In this document: positions 33,621-42,112 of the stretch, piece after piece
Position numbering within the stretch: the first letter of the stretch is position 1
How the letters are laid out: each line of letters opens with the position of its first letter
Assembly (NCBI RefSeq): GCF_013385635.1
Contig: NZ_JACAPR010000013.1
Span: 360,894-424,893 of the forward strand
Length of the DNA stretch: 64,000 nt
Direction: 5' to 3'
DNA from: Pseudomonas gingeri
Lineage (GTDB): Bacteria > Pseudomonadota > Gammaproteobacteria > Pseudomonadales > Pseudomonadaceae
The notes under the pieces: generated by a model
The model's input: only the letters and a program-made list of their open reading frames with translations
What the model was told of the DNA's origin: nothing
The model's database searches: none
Made by a program: the position numbers and the translations under genes

Positions 33621-34332
33621 AGCCGGGCATCCTCAGGCGCGCTTCGAGATAGCGGCCGACACAGTTGACGATAAAACTCAGCAGACCGAAAAAGCTCAGG
33701 ATCAGGACCATCAGTTCCAGCACGTTGTCGCTCTGGGTCCAGATCATGATCGAGGCGTAGGTGATATCGCCAACGGCAATGGCCGAGGCCACGGCGGTCA
33801 TCTTCACCAGGTCGATCAGGTTGTTGACCAGGGACGGCAAGGCAAAGCGCAAGGCCAGCGGCAGTTGCACGTTCCACAGCAACTGGCGGCTGCTGAAGGC
33901 CAGGGAGCTGGCGGCTTCCAGGGTCACCGCCGGCACCGCCTCGATCCCGGCCCGCAGGGCTTCGGCGTGAAACGCACCCTTGTGCAGGGAAATCACGATC
34001 ACTACCCAGGCGAACGGCGTCAGCGGGTTGGCCGCGCCGACGGCCTGGGTCAGCAGCATGTTCAGCACCAGGAACGCGCAGTACAGCTGTACCAGCGTCG
34101 GCGTGTTGCGGGTCACTTCGACAAACACCCGCGCCGGGCGCGCCAGCCATTTGTTGCCGCTGGTGAGCATCGCCGCCAGGGCCAGTCCCGCCAGGAGGCT
34201 GCCGACAATGGTCAGCAGGCACAGGAGGATGGTGGTCCAGGCACCGTCGACCAGGCTGCCACGCTGATAGGCATCCAGCAGGAAGCGGTAGTTGAGGCCC
34301 AGGTGCGCCGCCCATTGCACAAAGATTTCCAT
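33610..34332 (-). CDS. Amino-acid ABC transporter permease (first)
   Basis: A 240-residue permease. The ATG at 34332 overlaps the aminotransferase stop (TGATG), which sets the start. Signature segments: 'ARVFVEVTRNTPTLVQLYCA', the EAA loop 'VPAVTLEAASSLAFSSRQLL' and 'VQLPLALRFALPSLVNNLID'. It forms a heterodimer with the following permease. Together with the ATPase and the two binding proteins it makes a complete importer. Confidence 0.93.
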   Translation of the reverse strand: MEIFVQWAAHLGLNYRFLLDAYQRGSLVDGAWTTILLCLLTIVGSLLAGLALAAMLTSGNKWLARPARVFVEVTRNTPTLVQLYCAFLVLNMLLTQAVGAANPLTPFAWVVIVISLHKGAFHAEALRAGIEAVPAVTLEAASSLAFSSRQLLWNVQLPLALRFALPSLVNNLIDLVKMTAVASAIAVGDITYASIMIWTQSDNVLELMVLILSFFGLLSFIVNCVGRYLEARLRMPGYGH

Positions 34333-35546
34333 CAGCCGTGGTCCTCGACCAGCCTGGCACAGGCCACGGCGATACGCCGGCCGGCCTCGCGGACACTGTC
34401 GGTGGCGGTGGCGATCGACAGGCGGAACCATGGCGACAAGCCATAGGCGCTACCCGCGACCCCGGCCACGCCCTCTTCCAGCAGATAATCCACCAGGTCA
34501 TTGTCGCTGCCGATCAGACGCCCGTCCGGACGCCGGCGACCGATCAGCCCGGCACAACGGACAAAGACAAAGAAACCGCCCTCGGGGGTCAGCACTTCCA
34601 GGCCGTCGACGTTCTTCAGCGCCGCCAGCAACAGGTCGCGACGCTCGCGATAGGCCGCCACCTGCGGTTGCAGAAACGCCAGGCCGCCTTCATAGGCGGC
34701 CAGGGCCGCGGCCTGGCTGACCGACGAGGCGCCGGACGCCGACTGCGACTGCACGACCGCCATGGCACTGGTCAGCACTTGCGGACCGGCACCGAAGCCG
34801 ATGCGCCAGCCGGTCATGGCGTAGGTCTTGGATACCCCGCCCACCAGCAGGCAGCGCTCCTGCAGGTCCGGCGCGACATTCAGCAGGTTGAGCGGCGGCT
34901 GGCCGTCGAAGCGGATATGTTCGTAGAGCTCGTCCAGCAGTACCAGCACCTTGGGATGACGACGCAGCACCTCGGCCAGGGCTTGCAGCTCGGCGGCGCT
35001 GTACACCGCGCCGCTGGGGTTGCCCGGGCTGTTGAGAATCAGCCAGCGGGTGCGCTCGCCGATCAGCGCCTCCAGCTGCGCCGGACGCAGCTTGCAGCCC
35101 TGCCCCAGGCCTGACTGCACGAACACCGGCTCACCGCCGTTGATCCGTACGCTGTCGGGGAACGATGGCCAGTACGGCACCGGCACCAGCACCTCGTCGC
35201 CTTCGTCCAGGGTCGCGGCAAAGGCATTGAAGATGATCTGTTTCGCGCCATTGGCGATGACGATGGCGGATAACGGATAGTCCAGCCGGTTCTCGCCCTT
35301 GAGCTTGCGTTGCACCGCTTCACGCAGGGCCCGCACGCCAGGGGTGGCGGTGTATTTGGTGGCCCCGGCGGCGATGGCCGCGTAAGCCGCCTGCTTGATG
35401 TGCTCGGGGGTATCGAAATCCGGCTCGCCGGTGGTCAGGTCGAGAATGTCGCGCCCGGCCTCGCGCAGGGCGGTGGCCTGGGACTTGGCGGCGGCATTGG
35501 CCGACAGCGAGACTTTCTGCACCCGTCGGGAAAGTTGAACGGTCAT
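34332..35546 (-). CDS. PLP-dependent class I/II aminotransferase (aspartate aminotransferase-like)
   Basis: A 404-residue fold-type I aminotransferase: 'ILDLTTGEPDFDTPEHIKQA' at the N-terminus, 'VLVPVPYWPSFPDSVRINGG', 'WLILNSPGNPSGAVYSAAEL' (Asn binding PLP O3'), 'LVLLDELYEHIRFD', the Schiff-base Lys in 'LLVGGVSKTYAMTGWRIGFG', and the terminal substrate Arg in 'PWFRLSIATATDSVREAG'. In this operon it may transaminate cysteine to 3-mercaptopyruvate, or cysteine sulfinate to sulfinylpyruvate. That is inference from context. Its start overlaps the oxidase stop (ATGA). Confidence 0.92.
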   Translation of the reverse strand: MTVQLSRRVQKVSLSANAAAKSQATALREAGRDILDLTTGEPDFDTPEHIKQAAYAAIAAGATKYTATPGVRALREAVQRKLKGENRLDYPLSAIVIANGAKQIIFNAFAATLDEGDEVLVPVPYWPSFPDSVRINGGEPVFVQSGLGQGCKLRPAQLEALIGERTRWLILNSPGNPSGAVYSAAELQALAEVLRRHPKVLVLLDELYEHIRFDGQPPLNLLNVAPDLQERCLLVGGVSKTYAMTGWRIGFGAGPQVLTSAMAVVQSQSASGASSVSQAAALAAYEGGLAFLQPQVAAYRERRDLLLAALKNVDGLEVLTPEGGFFVFVRCAGLIGRRRPDGRLIGSDNDLVDYLLEEGVAGVAGSAYGLSPWFRLSIATATDSVREAGRRIAVACARLVEDHG

Positions 35547-36952
35547 GGCAGCACCTTGCCTGGGTTGAGCAGCCCGCGAGGATCGAGGGCCTGTTTGATC
35601 CGGCGCATCAGGTCCAGCTCCACCGGGCTCTTGACCTCGGCCAGCAGCGCGCGCTTGCGCTGGCCGATGCCGTGCTCGGCGCTGATGGAACCGCCGAAGG
35701 CGTGGGTATTGCGATGGACCAGGGCGCTCAATGCGCCGTAGTTGGCCATGTGCGCTTCGACCGACTGGCCGACGGGCGCCGCGACGTTGTAGTGCAGGTT
35801 GCCGTCGCCCAGATGGCCGAAGGTCAGGTTGCGCACGCCGGGGAAGTGCTCTTGCAGCAAGGCGTCGGTGCGGCTGACAAACTCGGCGATCCGCGAGATC
35901 GGCAGCGAGATATCGTGCTTCATGTTGCGCCCTTCGCGGGCCTGGGCCTCGCTCATGTTCTCCCGCAACTGCCACAGCGCATCACTCTGGGCCAGGCTTT
36001 CGGCGATCAGCGCATCGGCCAGCAGGCCGGCCTCGAAGGCCTCTCCGAGGACGCGTTCGAATGACTCACGGGCGTGTTCGGCACTGTGGTTGTCGGACAG
36101 TTCGAGCAAGGCGTACCAGGGTTGCGCGCCCCCGGCAAACGGCTGCGGGCCGTCCGGGAACTGCTCGCGCAGCAACACCAGGCAGGCCGCGGACATCAGT
36201 TCGAAGGCCGTCAGATCGGCACCGAAACCGCCACGGGCGTGGGACAGGAAGCTGACCGCCTGCGCCAGCGAGTCGAACGCGAGCAACGCGGTGCTCTGCG
36301 CCTTCGGCAAGGGAAACAGCTTGAGGGTCGCGGCGGTGATGATGCCCAGGGTGCCTTCGCTGCCGACAAACAGATCACGCAGGTCGTAGCCGGTGTTGTC
36401 CTTGCGCAAGCCGCGCAGGCCGTTCCAGATTTCACCGTCGGCGGTGACCACTTCCAGACCCAGGGTCAGCTCGCGGGTGTTGCCATACCGCAACACGCCG
36501 GTGCCGCCGGCATTGGTGCCGAGGTTGCCGCCGATGGTGCAACTGCCCTCGGCCCCCAGGCTCAGGGGAAACAGGCGCCCGGCCTGGCGCGCGGCGTCCT
36601 GCAGGTTCTGCAGGATGCAGCCGGCCTCGACGGTGAAAGTGTCGTTGTCGGTATCGATCTGGCGAATGCGGTTCATCCGGTCCAGCCGCACCAGCACGCT
36701 GCGGCCGCTGTCATCCGGGGTCGCCGCGCCCATCAGTCCGGTATTGCCACCCTGCACCACCAGCGGCGCGCCGTGATGGGCACAGACACGTACCACCGCG
36801 GCGACTTCCTCGGTGGAGGCCGGGTGCACCACGGCGACCACCTTGCCGTGATAGACCCGGTGCTTGTCGCTCAGCCAAGCCGATTCATCGGCGCCGTCAC
36901 GCACATGGGCGGCACCCAGCAGTTGCTGCAACTGCGTGAACAACGTGCTCAT
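35543..36952 (-). CDS. FAD-linked oxidase (GlcD / D-2-hydroxyacid dehydrogenase type)
   Basis: A 469-residue protein with an N-terminal PCMH FAD-binding domain ('VVQGGNTGLMGAATPD', 'GCTIGGNLGTNAGGTGVLR' region, 'NTGYDLRDLFVGSEGTLGII') and a C-terminal FAD-oxidase domain with the metal-site motif 'FGHLGDGNLHYNV' and 'SISAEHGIGQRKRALL'. This is the D-lactate / D-2-hydroxyglutarate / glycolate dehydrogenase family. Within a sulfur-amino-acid operon a substrate such as 3-mercaptolactate or another 2-hydroxyacid formed from the keto acid is plausible but unproven. Start and stop overlap the adjacent genes by four bases each. Confidence 0.9.
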   Translation of the reverse strand: MSTLFTQLQQLLGAAHVRDGADESAWLSDKHRVYHGKVVAVVHPASTEEVAAVVRVCAHHGAPLVVQGGNTGLMGAATPDDSGRSVLVRLDRMNRIRQIDTDNDTFTVEAGCILQNLQDAARQAGRLFPLSLGAEGSCTIGGNLGTNAGGTGVLRYGNTRELTLGLEVVTADGEIWNGLRGLRKDNTGYDLRDLFVGSEGTLGIITAATLKLFPLPKAQSTALLAFDSLAQAVSFLSHARGGFGADLTAFELMSAACLVLLREQFPDGPQPFAGGAQPWYALLELSDNHSAEHARESFERVLGEAFEAGLLADALIAESLAQSDALWQLRENMSEAQAREGRNMKHDISLPISRIAEFVSRTDALLQEHFPGVRNLTFGHLGDGNLHYNVAAPVGQSVEAHMANYGALSALVHRNTHAFGGSISAEHGIGQRKRALLAEVKSPVELDLMRRIKQALDPRGLLNPGKVLP

Positions 36953-37770
36953 TGCGCAGTCGCCAGGGGTGCGGCGGCACGGTATTGCTCATGCAGCTTG
37001 AGCAAGGCCTGGGACGGCGGCATGCCGGTGCGCTTGCCCAGTTCGATCAGCCAGCCACTACGGTGCCAGTCACGCACGATGGCATCGAGACGGGCCTGGG
37101 TATCCTTCTCGCCCTTGCGCACCCAGATCACCGACGGCGACGGGATCAGGTCGTCGGGCAAGGGGATTTCGTAGCCGCTCCACTCCGCTTCGTCGAGCAG
37201 GCTGTGCATGGTCGGGCTGACGTGCACCGCCGCCACGCAGCCGTTGCCGCGCAGCGACAGCAGCGATTCGGACTGGCTGCGGAAGGCCTTGATCTGCGCG
37301 CCATAGGTTTCCTGCAGCGGCTTGATGAAGTTGCTGCCCTGGGAAACGCAGACCGGCTTGCCCTTGAGGTCTTCCCAGCGGCTGATACCGGCGCCCTTGC
37401 GGATCAGCGCGGCGCCGCCGACTTCCTCGTAGGGGGTCGGCACGTAGTCGAGGATCTCGGCGCGCTCTTCGGTCAACTGCATATTGGCGATCAGTACATC
37501 GACCTTGCCCTGCTGCAGGAACTGCACGCGGTTGGGCGCCAGTACCGAGACGGTTTCCAGTTCGACACCGAGGCGTTCGGCCAGGCCCTTGGCGAGTTCG
37601 ACGTTATAGCCCAGGTGGGCACCGGTGGCCGGATCGATGGTGCCGAACGGCGGGCCGCTGAGGATCACGCCGACACTGATCTTGTGGCGCTGCTGGAGCT
37701 TGTCCAGGGTGGCATCGGCGTGGACCAGGCCGGCGCAGAGGGCCAGAGCGACGGGGAGGTATTTGAGCAT
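36949..37770 (-). CDS. Amino-acid ABC transporter substrate-binding protein (proximal copy)
   Basis: A 273-residue periplasmic protein. Signal peptide 'YLPVALALCAGLVHA-DATL'; the start at 37770 has AAGGA upstream. The SBP_bac_3 fold is clear: 'ISVGVILSGPPFGTIDPATG', 'GYNVELAKGLAERLGVELE', 'RVQFLQQGKVDVLIANMQLT', 'WEDLKGKPVCVSQGSNFIKP'. It is a paralogue of the binding protein encoded at 37931-38764; both share the opening 'ATLDK.QQRHK' and a Cys pair ('CVSQGS', 'GNGCVAAV') unusual in this fold. Its stop overlaps the start of the FAD oxidase (ATGA). Confidence 0.93.
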   Translation of the reverse strand: MLKYLPVALALCAGLVHADATLDKLQQRHKISVGVILSGPPFGTIDPATGAHLGYNVELAKGLAERLGVELETVSVLAPNRVQFLQQGKVDVLIANMQLTEERAEILDYVPTPYEEVGGAALIRKGAGISRWEDLKGKPVCVSQGSNFIKPLQETYGAQIKAFRSQSESLLSLRGNGCVAAVHVSPTMHSLLDEAEWSGYEIPLPDDLIPSPSVIWVRKGEKDTQARLDAIVRDWHRSGWLIELGKRTGMPPSQALLKLHEQYRAAAPLATAQ

Positions 37771-37796
37771 GTGAAATATTCCTTGATGATCTCGAT

Positions 37797-37915
37797 GATC
37801 GTTCCCACGCTCTGCGTGGGAATGCCTCACTGGACGCTCTGCGTCCGTTTTGGATCAAAAGCTTCGCGGGCAAGCCCCGCTCCCACAGTGTCACGGGCTG
37901 CGTGTGGGAACGATC
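37797..37915. repeat. Dispersed palindromic repeat, copy C, with an inserted REP unit
   Basis: The element has the same outer ends as copies A and B (GATCGTTCCC and GGGAACGATC) and keeps the inner GACGCTCTGCGTC palindrome, but the middle is replaced by a REP-type unit (gcttcgcgggcaagccccgc). It separates the two paralogous binding-protein genes and could lower read-through so that the distal genes are expressed less than the first. Confidence 0.8.
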
Positions 37916-37930
37916 GATCAGGTGTTTGAT

Positions 37931-38764
37931 TCAACCCTTGAACTGGTTATGCAATTCCACCAGCGCAGGCGATGCCGGGGTGATGTGGTTGCGGCTCTCG
38001 GCCTCGATCAGCCAACCACTGCGATGCAGCCCCTGGACCACGCCGTCGAGGCGCTTCTGGGTGTCGGTCTCGCCAAGGCGGGTCCAGATCACCGACGGCG
38101 CCGGGTTGAGTTCCGGCGTCAGCGCCCGGTAGTCCCTCCACTCCGGATTGCCGGCGAGCAGCGGGTTGATCAGCGTCGCATCGTGGACCGCCGCCACACA
38201 GTTGTTGCCACGCAGTGCCAGCAAGGACTCCGACGAGCTCTTGAAGGCCTTGAGGTCAGCGCCCAGCTCGGTCAGCGGCTTGACGTAGCTGCTGCCCTGG
38301 GAAGTGCACACCGGCTGGCCCTTGAGGTCTTCCCAGCGGGTGATCTTGCTTTCCTTCGGCACCGCCGCGGTGCCACCGACCTTGTAGAACGGCGTCGGCA
38401 CATGCCCCAGCAGGGTGTCGCGCTCGGCGGTCCATTCCATGTTGGCGATCAGCAGGTCGACCTTGCCCTGCTGCAGGAACTGCACCCGGTTGGCCGGCAA
38501 TACCGCGACCAGTTCCACCGCCACGTCGAGGTCCTTGCCCAGGGCATTGGCCAGGTCGACGTTGAGCCCCTTGGGGTCCTGGGTCGCCGGGTCGATGGAG
38601 CCGAACGGGCCGCCGGACAACAGCACGCCGACCACCAGCTTGTGCCGCTGCTGGATCTTGTCGAGGGTCGCATCGGCCTGGGCGGCACCGGCCGCGCCGA
38701 AGGCGAGCACCGCTCCGAGCACGACGGGTAGAAAGCGTTGGATCGGTGTGCGCGTGAACTGCAT
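37931..38764 (-). CDS. Amino-acid ABC transporter substrate-binding protein (distal copy, first gene of operon)
   Basis: A 277-residue periplasmic protein with a signal peptide ending near 'GAAQADATLDK'. GAGGGG precedes the start at 38764. Segments 'LVVGVLLSGGPFGSIDPATQ', 'RVQFLQQGKVDLLIANMEWT', 'WEDLKGQPVCTSQGSSYVKP' and 'LLALRGNNCVAAVHDATLIN' align by eye with the second binding protein throughout. Being first and directly downstream of the regulated promoter it is likely the most highly expressed. Two binding proteins sharing one importer would widen substrate range. Confidence 0.93.
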   Translation of the reverse strand: MQFTRTPIQRFLPVVLGAVLAFGAAGAAQADATLDKIQQRHKLVVGVLLSGGPFGSIDPATQDPKGLNVDLANALGKDLDVAVELVAVLPANRVQFLQQGKVDLLIANMEWTAERDTLLGHVPTPFYKVGGTAAVPKESKITRWEDLKGQPVCTSQGSSYVKPLTELGADLKAFKSSSESLLALRGNNCVAAVHDATLINPLLAGNPEWRDYRALTPELNPAPSVIWTRLGETDTQKRLDGVVQGLHRSGWLIEAESRNHITPASPALVELHNQFKG

Positions 38765-38850
38765 GGATATCCCCTCGGTGGTGATCGGCGTCTCCCGACC
38801 TCTTTGCCCGCATGCTAGGGAGCAGCCCACCGGAACGGAAATGCAAATAT

Positions 38851-38880
38851 CTAATATTGTTATAACTTTCTGGTTATTAG
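38851..38880. promoter_or_regulatory. Candidate LysR operator in the divergent interval
   Basis: The 242-bp gap between the importer operon and the LysR gene is strikingly AT-rich at 38840-38990. It contains an inverted repeat CTAATA (38851-38856) / TATTAG (38875-38880) and, between the arms, a perfect eight-base palindrome GTTATAAC (38859-38866). LysR-type regulators commonly bind such interrupted dyads upstream of a divergent target. Assignment is by position and symmetry. Confidence 0.5.
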
Positions 38881-39006
38881 CTTTTGAGAAAAACGGCATA
38901 ACCCCTGTTTACTGGGGATTTTCAAGCCACAAGTATTTTCCTCTCGCCAAATACATAAGAATCCGTAATCTATTGAGGATCGCCCTTGATATGAATTCGA
39001 GCTGCC

Positions 39007-39864
39007 ATGCCCTCCCCGACCCTGGACCTGGAACTGCTGCGCACCTTCGTCGCGGTGGTCGACCATCACAGTTTTGCCGAAGCCGGCCAGCATCTGGCCC
39101 GTACCCAATCGTCGGTGACCCAGCAGATGCAACGCCTGGAACATCAGGTCGGGGTCAGTCTGTTCCAGAAACAGGGCCGGCAGAAACAGCTCACCGAGCC
39201 TGGCCGGCAATTGCTGCGCCATGCCCGGCAGATGCTCTCGCTGAACGATGAGGCGCTCAACTCGCTGCATGAAAGCCACCTGAGCGGCGTGCTGCGCATC
39301 GGTTCGCCCCACGATATCGCCGACACCATCCTTCCGCCGATCCTCAGCCACATTGCCCGCTCGGCACCACGCCTGCGTCTGGAAATCGACGTGGGGCGCA
39401 GCCCCTACCTGATGGACGACCTGCACCGGGGCAAGATCGACATGGTCATCTCCACCCGCGAGGACTCACGCCTGCAAGGCTTCGCCCTGCGCACCTCACC
39501 GGTCTGGTGGATCTGTTCGGCGCAGTACATCCATGTGCCCAGCGAGCCGCTGCCGCTGATCCTGGTGGAGGAGCCGAGCATCTATCGGCGTTATGCCATG
39601 GAAGCACTGGAGCGCGAGGGGATTGCCTGGCGCCAGGCGTACCTGGCGTCAAACCTGATCGGCATCAAGGCGGCGATTCGCGCCGGCCTCGGGGTGACGC
39701 CCCGCAGCATGGAGCTGCTGGGGCCGGACATGCGCGTCCTGGGGGAGAATGACGGTCTGCCACGGTTGCCGGATGTCACCTATCACCTGTGGATCCGGCC
39801 CAACACGGTCAATCCGCTGGTGCGCCGGGCCTATGACCTGATCCGCGCCAGCCAGGGGCTCTAG
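39007..39864 (+). CDS. LysR-family regulator of the sulfur-compound operon
   Basis: A 285-residue protein. HTH at about residues 7-60: 'LELLRTFVAVVDHHSFAEAG', 'QHLARTQSSVTQQMQRLEHQ', 'VGVSLFQKQGRQKQLTEPG'. The effector-binding domain follows with 'GVLRIGSPHDIADTILPPIL' and 'NLIGIKAAIRAGLGVTPRSM'. It is divergent from the ten-gene operon that begins at 38,764, the standard arrangement for an LTTR that activates the neighbouring transport and degradation genes in response to the substrate. Confidence 0.92.
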   Translation: MPSPTLDLELLRTFVAVVDHHSFAEAGQHLARTQSSVTQQMQRLEHQVGVSLFQKQGRQKQLTEPGRQLLRHARQMLSLNDEALNSLHESHLSGVLRIGSPHDIADTILPPILSHIARSAPRLRLEIDVGRSPYLMDDLHRGKIDMVISTREDSRLQGFALRTSPVWWICSAQYIHVPSEPLPLILVEEPSIYRRYAMEALEREGIAWRQAYLASNLIGIKAAIRAGLGVTPRSMELLGPDMRVLGENDGLPRLPDVTYHLWIRPNTVNPLVRRAYDLIRASQGL

Positions 39865-39894
39865 GAAGATGGATGCCGCCCTCCAGGGCCTCTT

Positions 39895-40085
39895 CGGGGG
39901 CAAGCCCCCTCCCACAGTATCCGATCAACCTTTTGGGAGGGGCTTGCCCCCCTTCCACATGGCTACTCAACCTTGTGGCAGGAGACTTGTCTCCCTTCCA
40001 TGTAGCCACTCAACCTTGTGGCAGGAGACTGCCTCCCTTCCATGTAGCCACTCAACCTTGTGGGAGGGGGCTTGCCCCCGAAGGC
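39895..40085. repeat. REP units and a 42-43-bp tandem repeat
   Basis: Four REP-like palindromes of the 'gggggcaagccccct' type flank a tandem repeat whose unit begins 'actcaaccttgtgg' at 39965, 40008 and 40050 and continues 'caggagact..ctcccttccatgtagcc'. Two of the units carry a weakened REP core (ggagac...ctccc). It fills the gap between the LysR gene and the convergent histidine kinase. Confidence 0.85.
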
Positions 40086-40107
40086 GGACTTGAGGTTGCC
40101 AACGACT

Positions 40108-41406
40108 TCAGACCGCCGGCAACCAGAGGCGGAAGCGCGCGCCACCCAGCGGCGACGGTTCGGCGGTCAGGGTACCGCCCTGGGCCTCGGCCGCCCGTCG
40201 ACTGATGGCCAGGCCCAGGCCGAAGCCGCCGGTAGAACGGTCGCGGCTGCGATCCAGGCGGTAGAACGGTTCGAAGACCCGCTCGCGCTCCTGCTCGGGA
40301 ATGCCGATACCATCGTCGTCGACCCACAGTTCACAGCCTTCGGCATTGGCGCGGATACCGATCTGGATGCGTCGCTCGCAATACCGGGTAGCATTGCGCA
40401 ACAGGTTCTGCACGGCCCGCGCGGTCAGCCGCGGATCGAGGGAAAAGCGTTCCAGGGAACCGTGCATCAGCACGTCGATCACGATATCCGGCGCCTCCAG
40501 TTCCTCGTCGAAACTGCCGAGGATACTGTCGACAAACTCGTCGAGCGACACCATCACCCGCTCCGGCACCCGTCCCGGATTCTGCAGGCGACTGTAGGAC
40601 AGCAACTCCAGCACCAGTTCGTCCAGTTCGCGGATATGCCCCACCAACCCTTGCAGGCGCTCGCGCGACGGCTGCGGCAAGTCGTCCGACAGGGCCAGCG
40701 CCAGGCCGAAGTCCAGCCGGGTCAAGGGCGTACGCAGTTCATGGGAAACGGCATTGAGCAGGTCGCGCTGCTGGTTGAGCAGGCATTCGATATCGCCGGC
40801 CATGGTGTCGAAGACCGCGGCCAGTTCACCGATGTTGGAGCGCGGCGAGATGTGTGTACGTTCGCTCAACTGGCCCTGGCCGATACGTCGGGCAGTCTGC
40901 TTGAGGCGTTCCAGGTCGCGCCAGTGCGGCCGTAGCCAGAACAGCAGACAGGCCAGCAGCGCCGCGCCGATCAGCACGTTCATGCTCCAGTACAACAGGT
41001 TCACGTCCAGCGGATCGGGCGGTACCACCAGTTCCACCGCCAGTTGCCCGTCCAGCGGCGAGGCCACCAGGTTGGGCGCGCCCCAATCACCCAGGCGGAT
41101 CACATTCTCGCCACGGCGCAGACGCTTCTGCTCCGGTTCGCTGAAACTGATGTCGTCAATGCGGATCAGCGCCACCCGCAGCGGCGCGAAGCTTTTGTCC
41201 AGTTCGATCGCCAGCGCCGGCCACTGGCCGTTGGGCACCTCGTGGAACTGCTTGACCAGCAGCCCCTGCATGCCCCGGGACTGGTCGATGTTGTAACTCA
41301 TGAAACGTTCGCGGAAAAGCTCGATCACCAGGTCGGGCACCAGGTAGATCGCCGCGCTGAAGGTCACGATGGTCACCAGGTAGAGGCGGATCAGAATCTT
41401 CAGCAT
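40108..41406 (-). CDS. Sensor histidine kinase (RstB/EnvZ-like layout)
   Basis: A 432-residue membrane kinase. The start 'MLKILIRLYLVTIV' at 41406 lies five bases after the response-regulator stop. Topology: TM1 near residues 5-28, a periplasmic sensor of about 110 residues, TM2 ('MNVLIGAALLACLLFWLRPH'), HAMP ('RRIGQGQLSERTHISPRSNI'), phosphoacceptor 'NAVSHELRTPLTRLDFGLAL', and an ATPase with N box 'NLLRNATRYC', G1 'VDDDGIGIPEQERERVFEPF' and G2 'GGFGLGLAIS'. It partners the regulator encoded upstream; the stimulus is unknown. Confidence 0.92.
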   Translation of the reverse strand: MLKILIRLYLVTIVTFSAAIYLVPDLVIELFRERFMSYNIDQSRGMQGLLVKQFHEVPNGQWPALAIELDKSFAPLRVALIRIDDISFSEPEQKRLRRGENVIRLGDWGAPNLVASPLDGQLAVELVVPPDPLDVNLLYWSMNVLIGAALLACLLFWLRPHWRDLERLKQTARRIGQGQLSERTHISPRSNIGELAAVFDTMAGDIECLLNQQRDLLNAVSHELRTPLTRLDFGLALALSDDLPQPSRERLQGLVGHIRELDELVLELLSYSRLQNPGRVPERVMVSLDEFVDSILGSFDEELEAPDIVIDVLMHGSLERFSLDPRLTARAVQNLLRNATRYCERRIQIGIRANAEGCELWVDDDGIGIPEQERERVFEPFYRLDRSRDRSTGGFGLGLAISRRAAEAQGGTLTAEPSPLGGARFRLWLPAV

Positions 41407-41410
41407 CGAC

Positions 41411-42112
41411 TCAGCATTCCCACTCGGAACGGCTGAACAGGTAGCCCTTGCCCCACACGGTCTTGATCTTGCGCGCCTCGCCGGCGTGATCGTCGAACTT
41501 GCGCCGCAGCTTGGAGATCGCCACATCCACCGAACGGTCGGTGCCGTTGAACTCGATGCCACGCAGGCGTTGCAGGATCTGGTCGCGGCTGAGCACCTCG
41601 CCGGCATGCCGGGCCAGCACCACCAGCAGGTTGTATTCGCCGCTGGACAGCTCCACCGGCTGCTCGCGCCAGGTCACGGTGCGCTCGGACAGATCGATGC
41701 ACAGGTTGCCCATCAGGATCTGGTCGCTGGCCACCTGCGGCTCGCTGAGGCTGCTGCGCCGCAACAGGGTACGCACCCGGGCCAGCAGCACCCGCGGCTC
41801 GCAAGGTTTGGTCACGTAGTCGTCGGCGCCCATTTCCAGGCCCAGCACCTGGTCGTGGCTGTCGTCACGGGCGGTGAGCATGAGAATCGGCAGCGTCGCC
41901 GAATCGGCCCGCAACAGGCGGCAGACCTGCAGGCCGTCGAGGCCGGGCAGCATCAGGTCGAGGATCACCAGGTCCGGCGGATTCTGCCGGGCCCGCTCGC
42001 GCACCTGGTCGCCACGGGCCAGCACATTGACCTGATAGCCGTTGCGTTCCAGGTAGCTGGCAATCAGTTCGGAAAGCGCGGTGTCGTCTTCGACCAGGAG
42101 AATCGTCGGCAT
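41411..42112 (-). CDS. OmpR/RstA-family response regulator
   Basis: A 233-residue protein. Receiver domain: 'TILLVEDDTALSELIASYLE', phosphorylatable Asp in 'DLVILDLMLPGLDGL', Thr in 'PILMLTARDD', Lys in 'GADDYVTKPCEPRVLL'. C-terminal winged helix: 'LSSGEYNLLVVLARHAGEVL' and 'GTDRSVDVAISKLRRKF'. The last motif resembles RstA. It is divergent from the RND efflux genes at 42,268 with 155 bp between, so regulation of that pump is likely, and it is cotranscribed with its kinase. Confidence 0.93.
   Translation of the reverse strand: MPTILLVEDDTALSELIASYLERNGYQVNVLARGDQVRERARQNPPDLVILDLMLPGLDGLQVCRLLRADSATLPILMLTARDDSHDQVLGLEMGADDYVTKPCEPRVLLARVRTLLRRSSLSEPQVASDQILMGNLCIDLSERTVTWREQPVELSSGEYNLLVVLARHAGEVLSRDQILQRLRGIEFNGTDRSVDVAISKLRRKFDDHAGEARKIKTVWGKGYLFSRSEWEC

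Noticed and set aside
39895..40085. Regularly spaced repeats that could suggest a small CRISPR array
   Set aside because: The units are contiguous tandem copies with REP cores, there are no unique spacers of equal length, and no cas gene is present.
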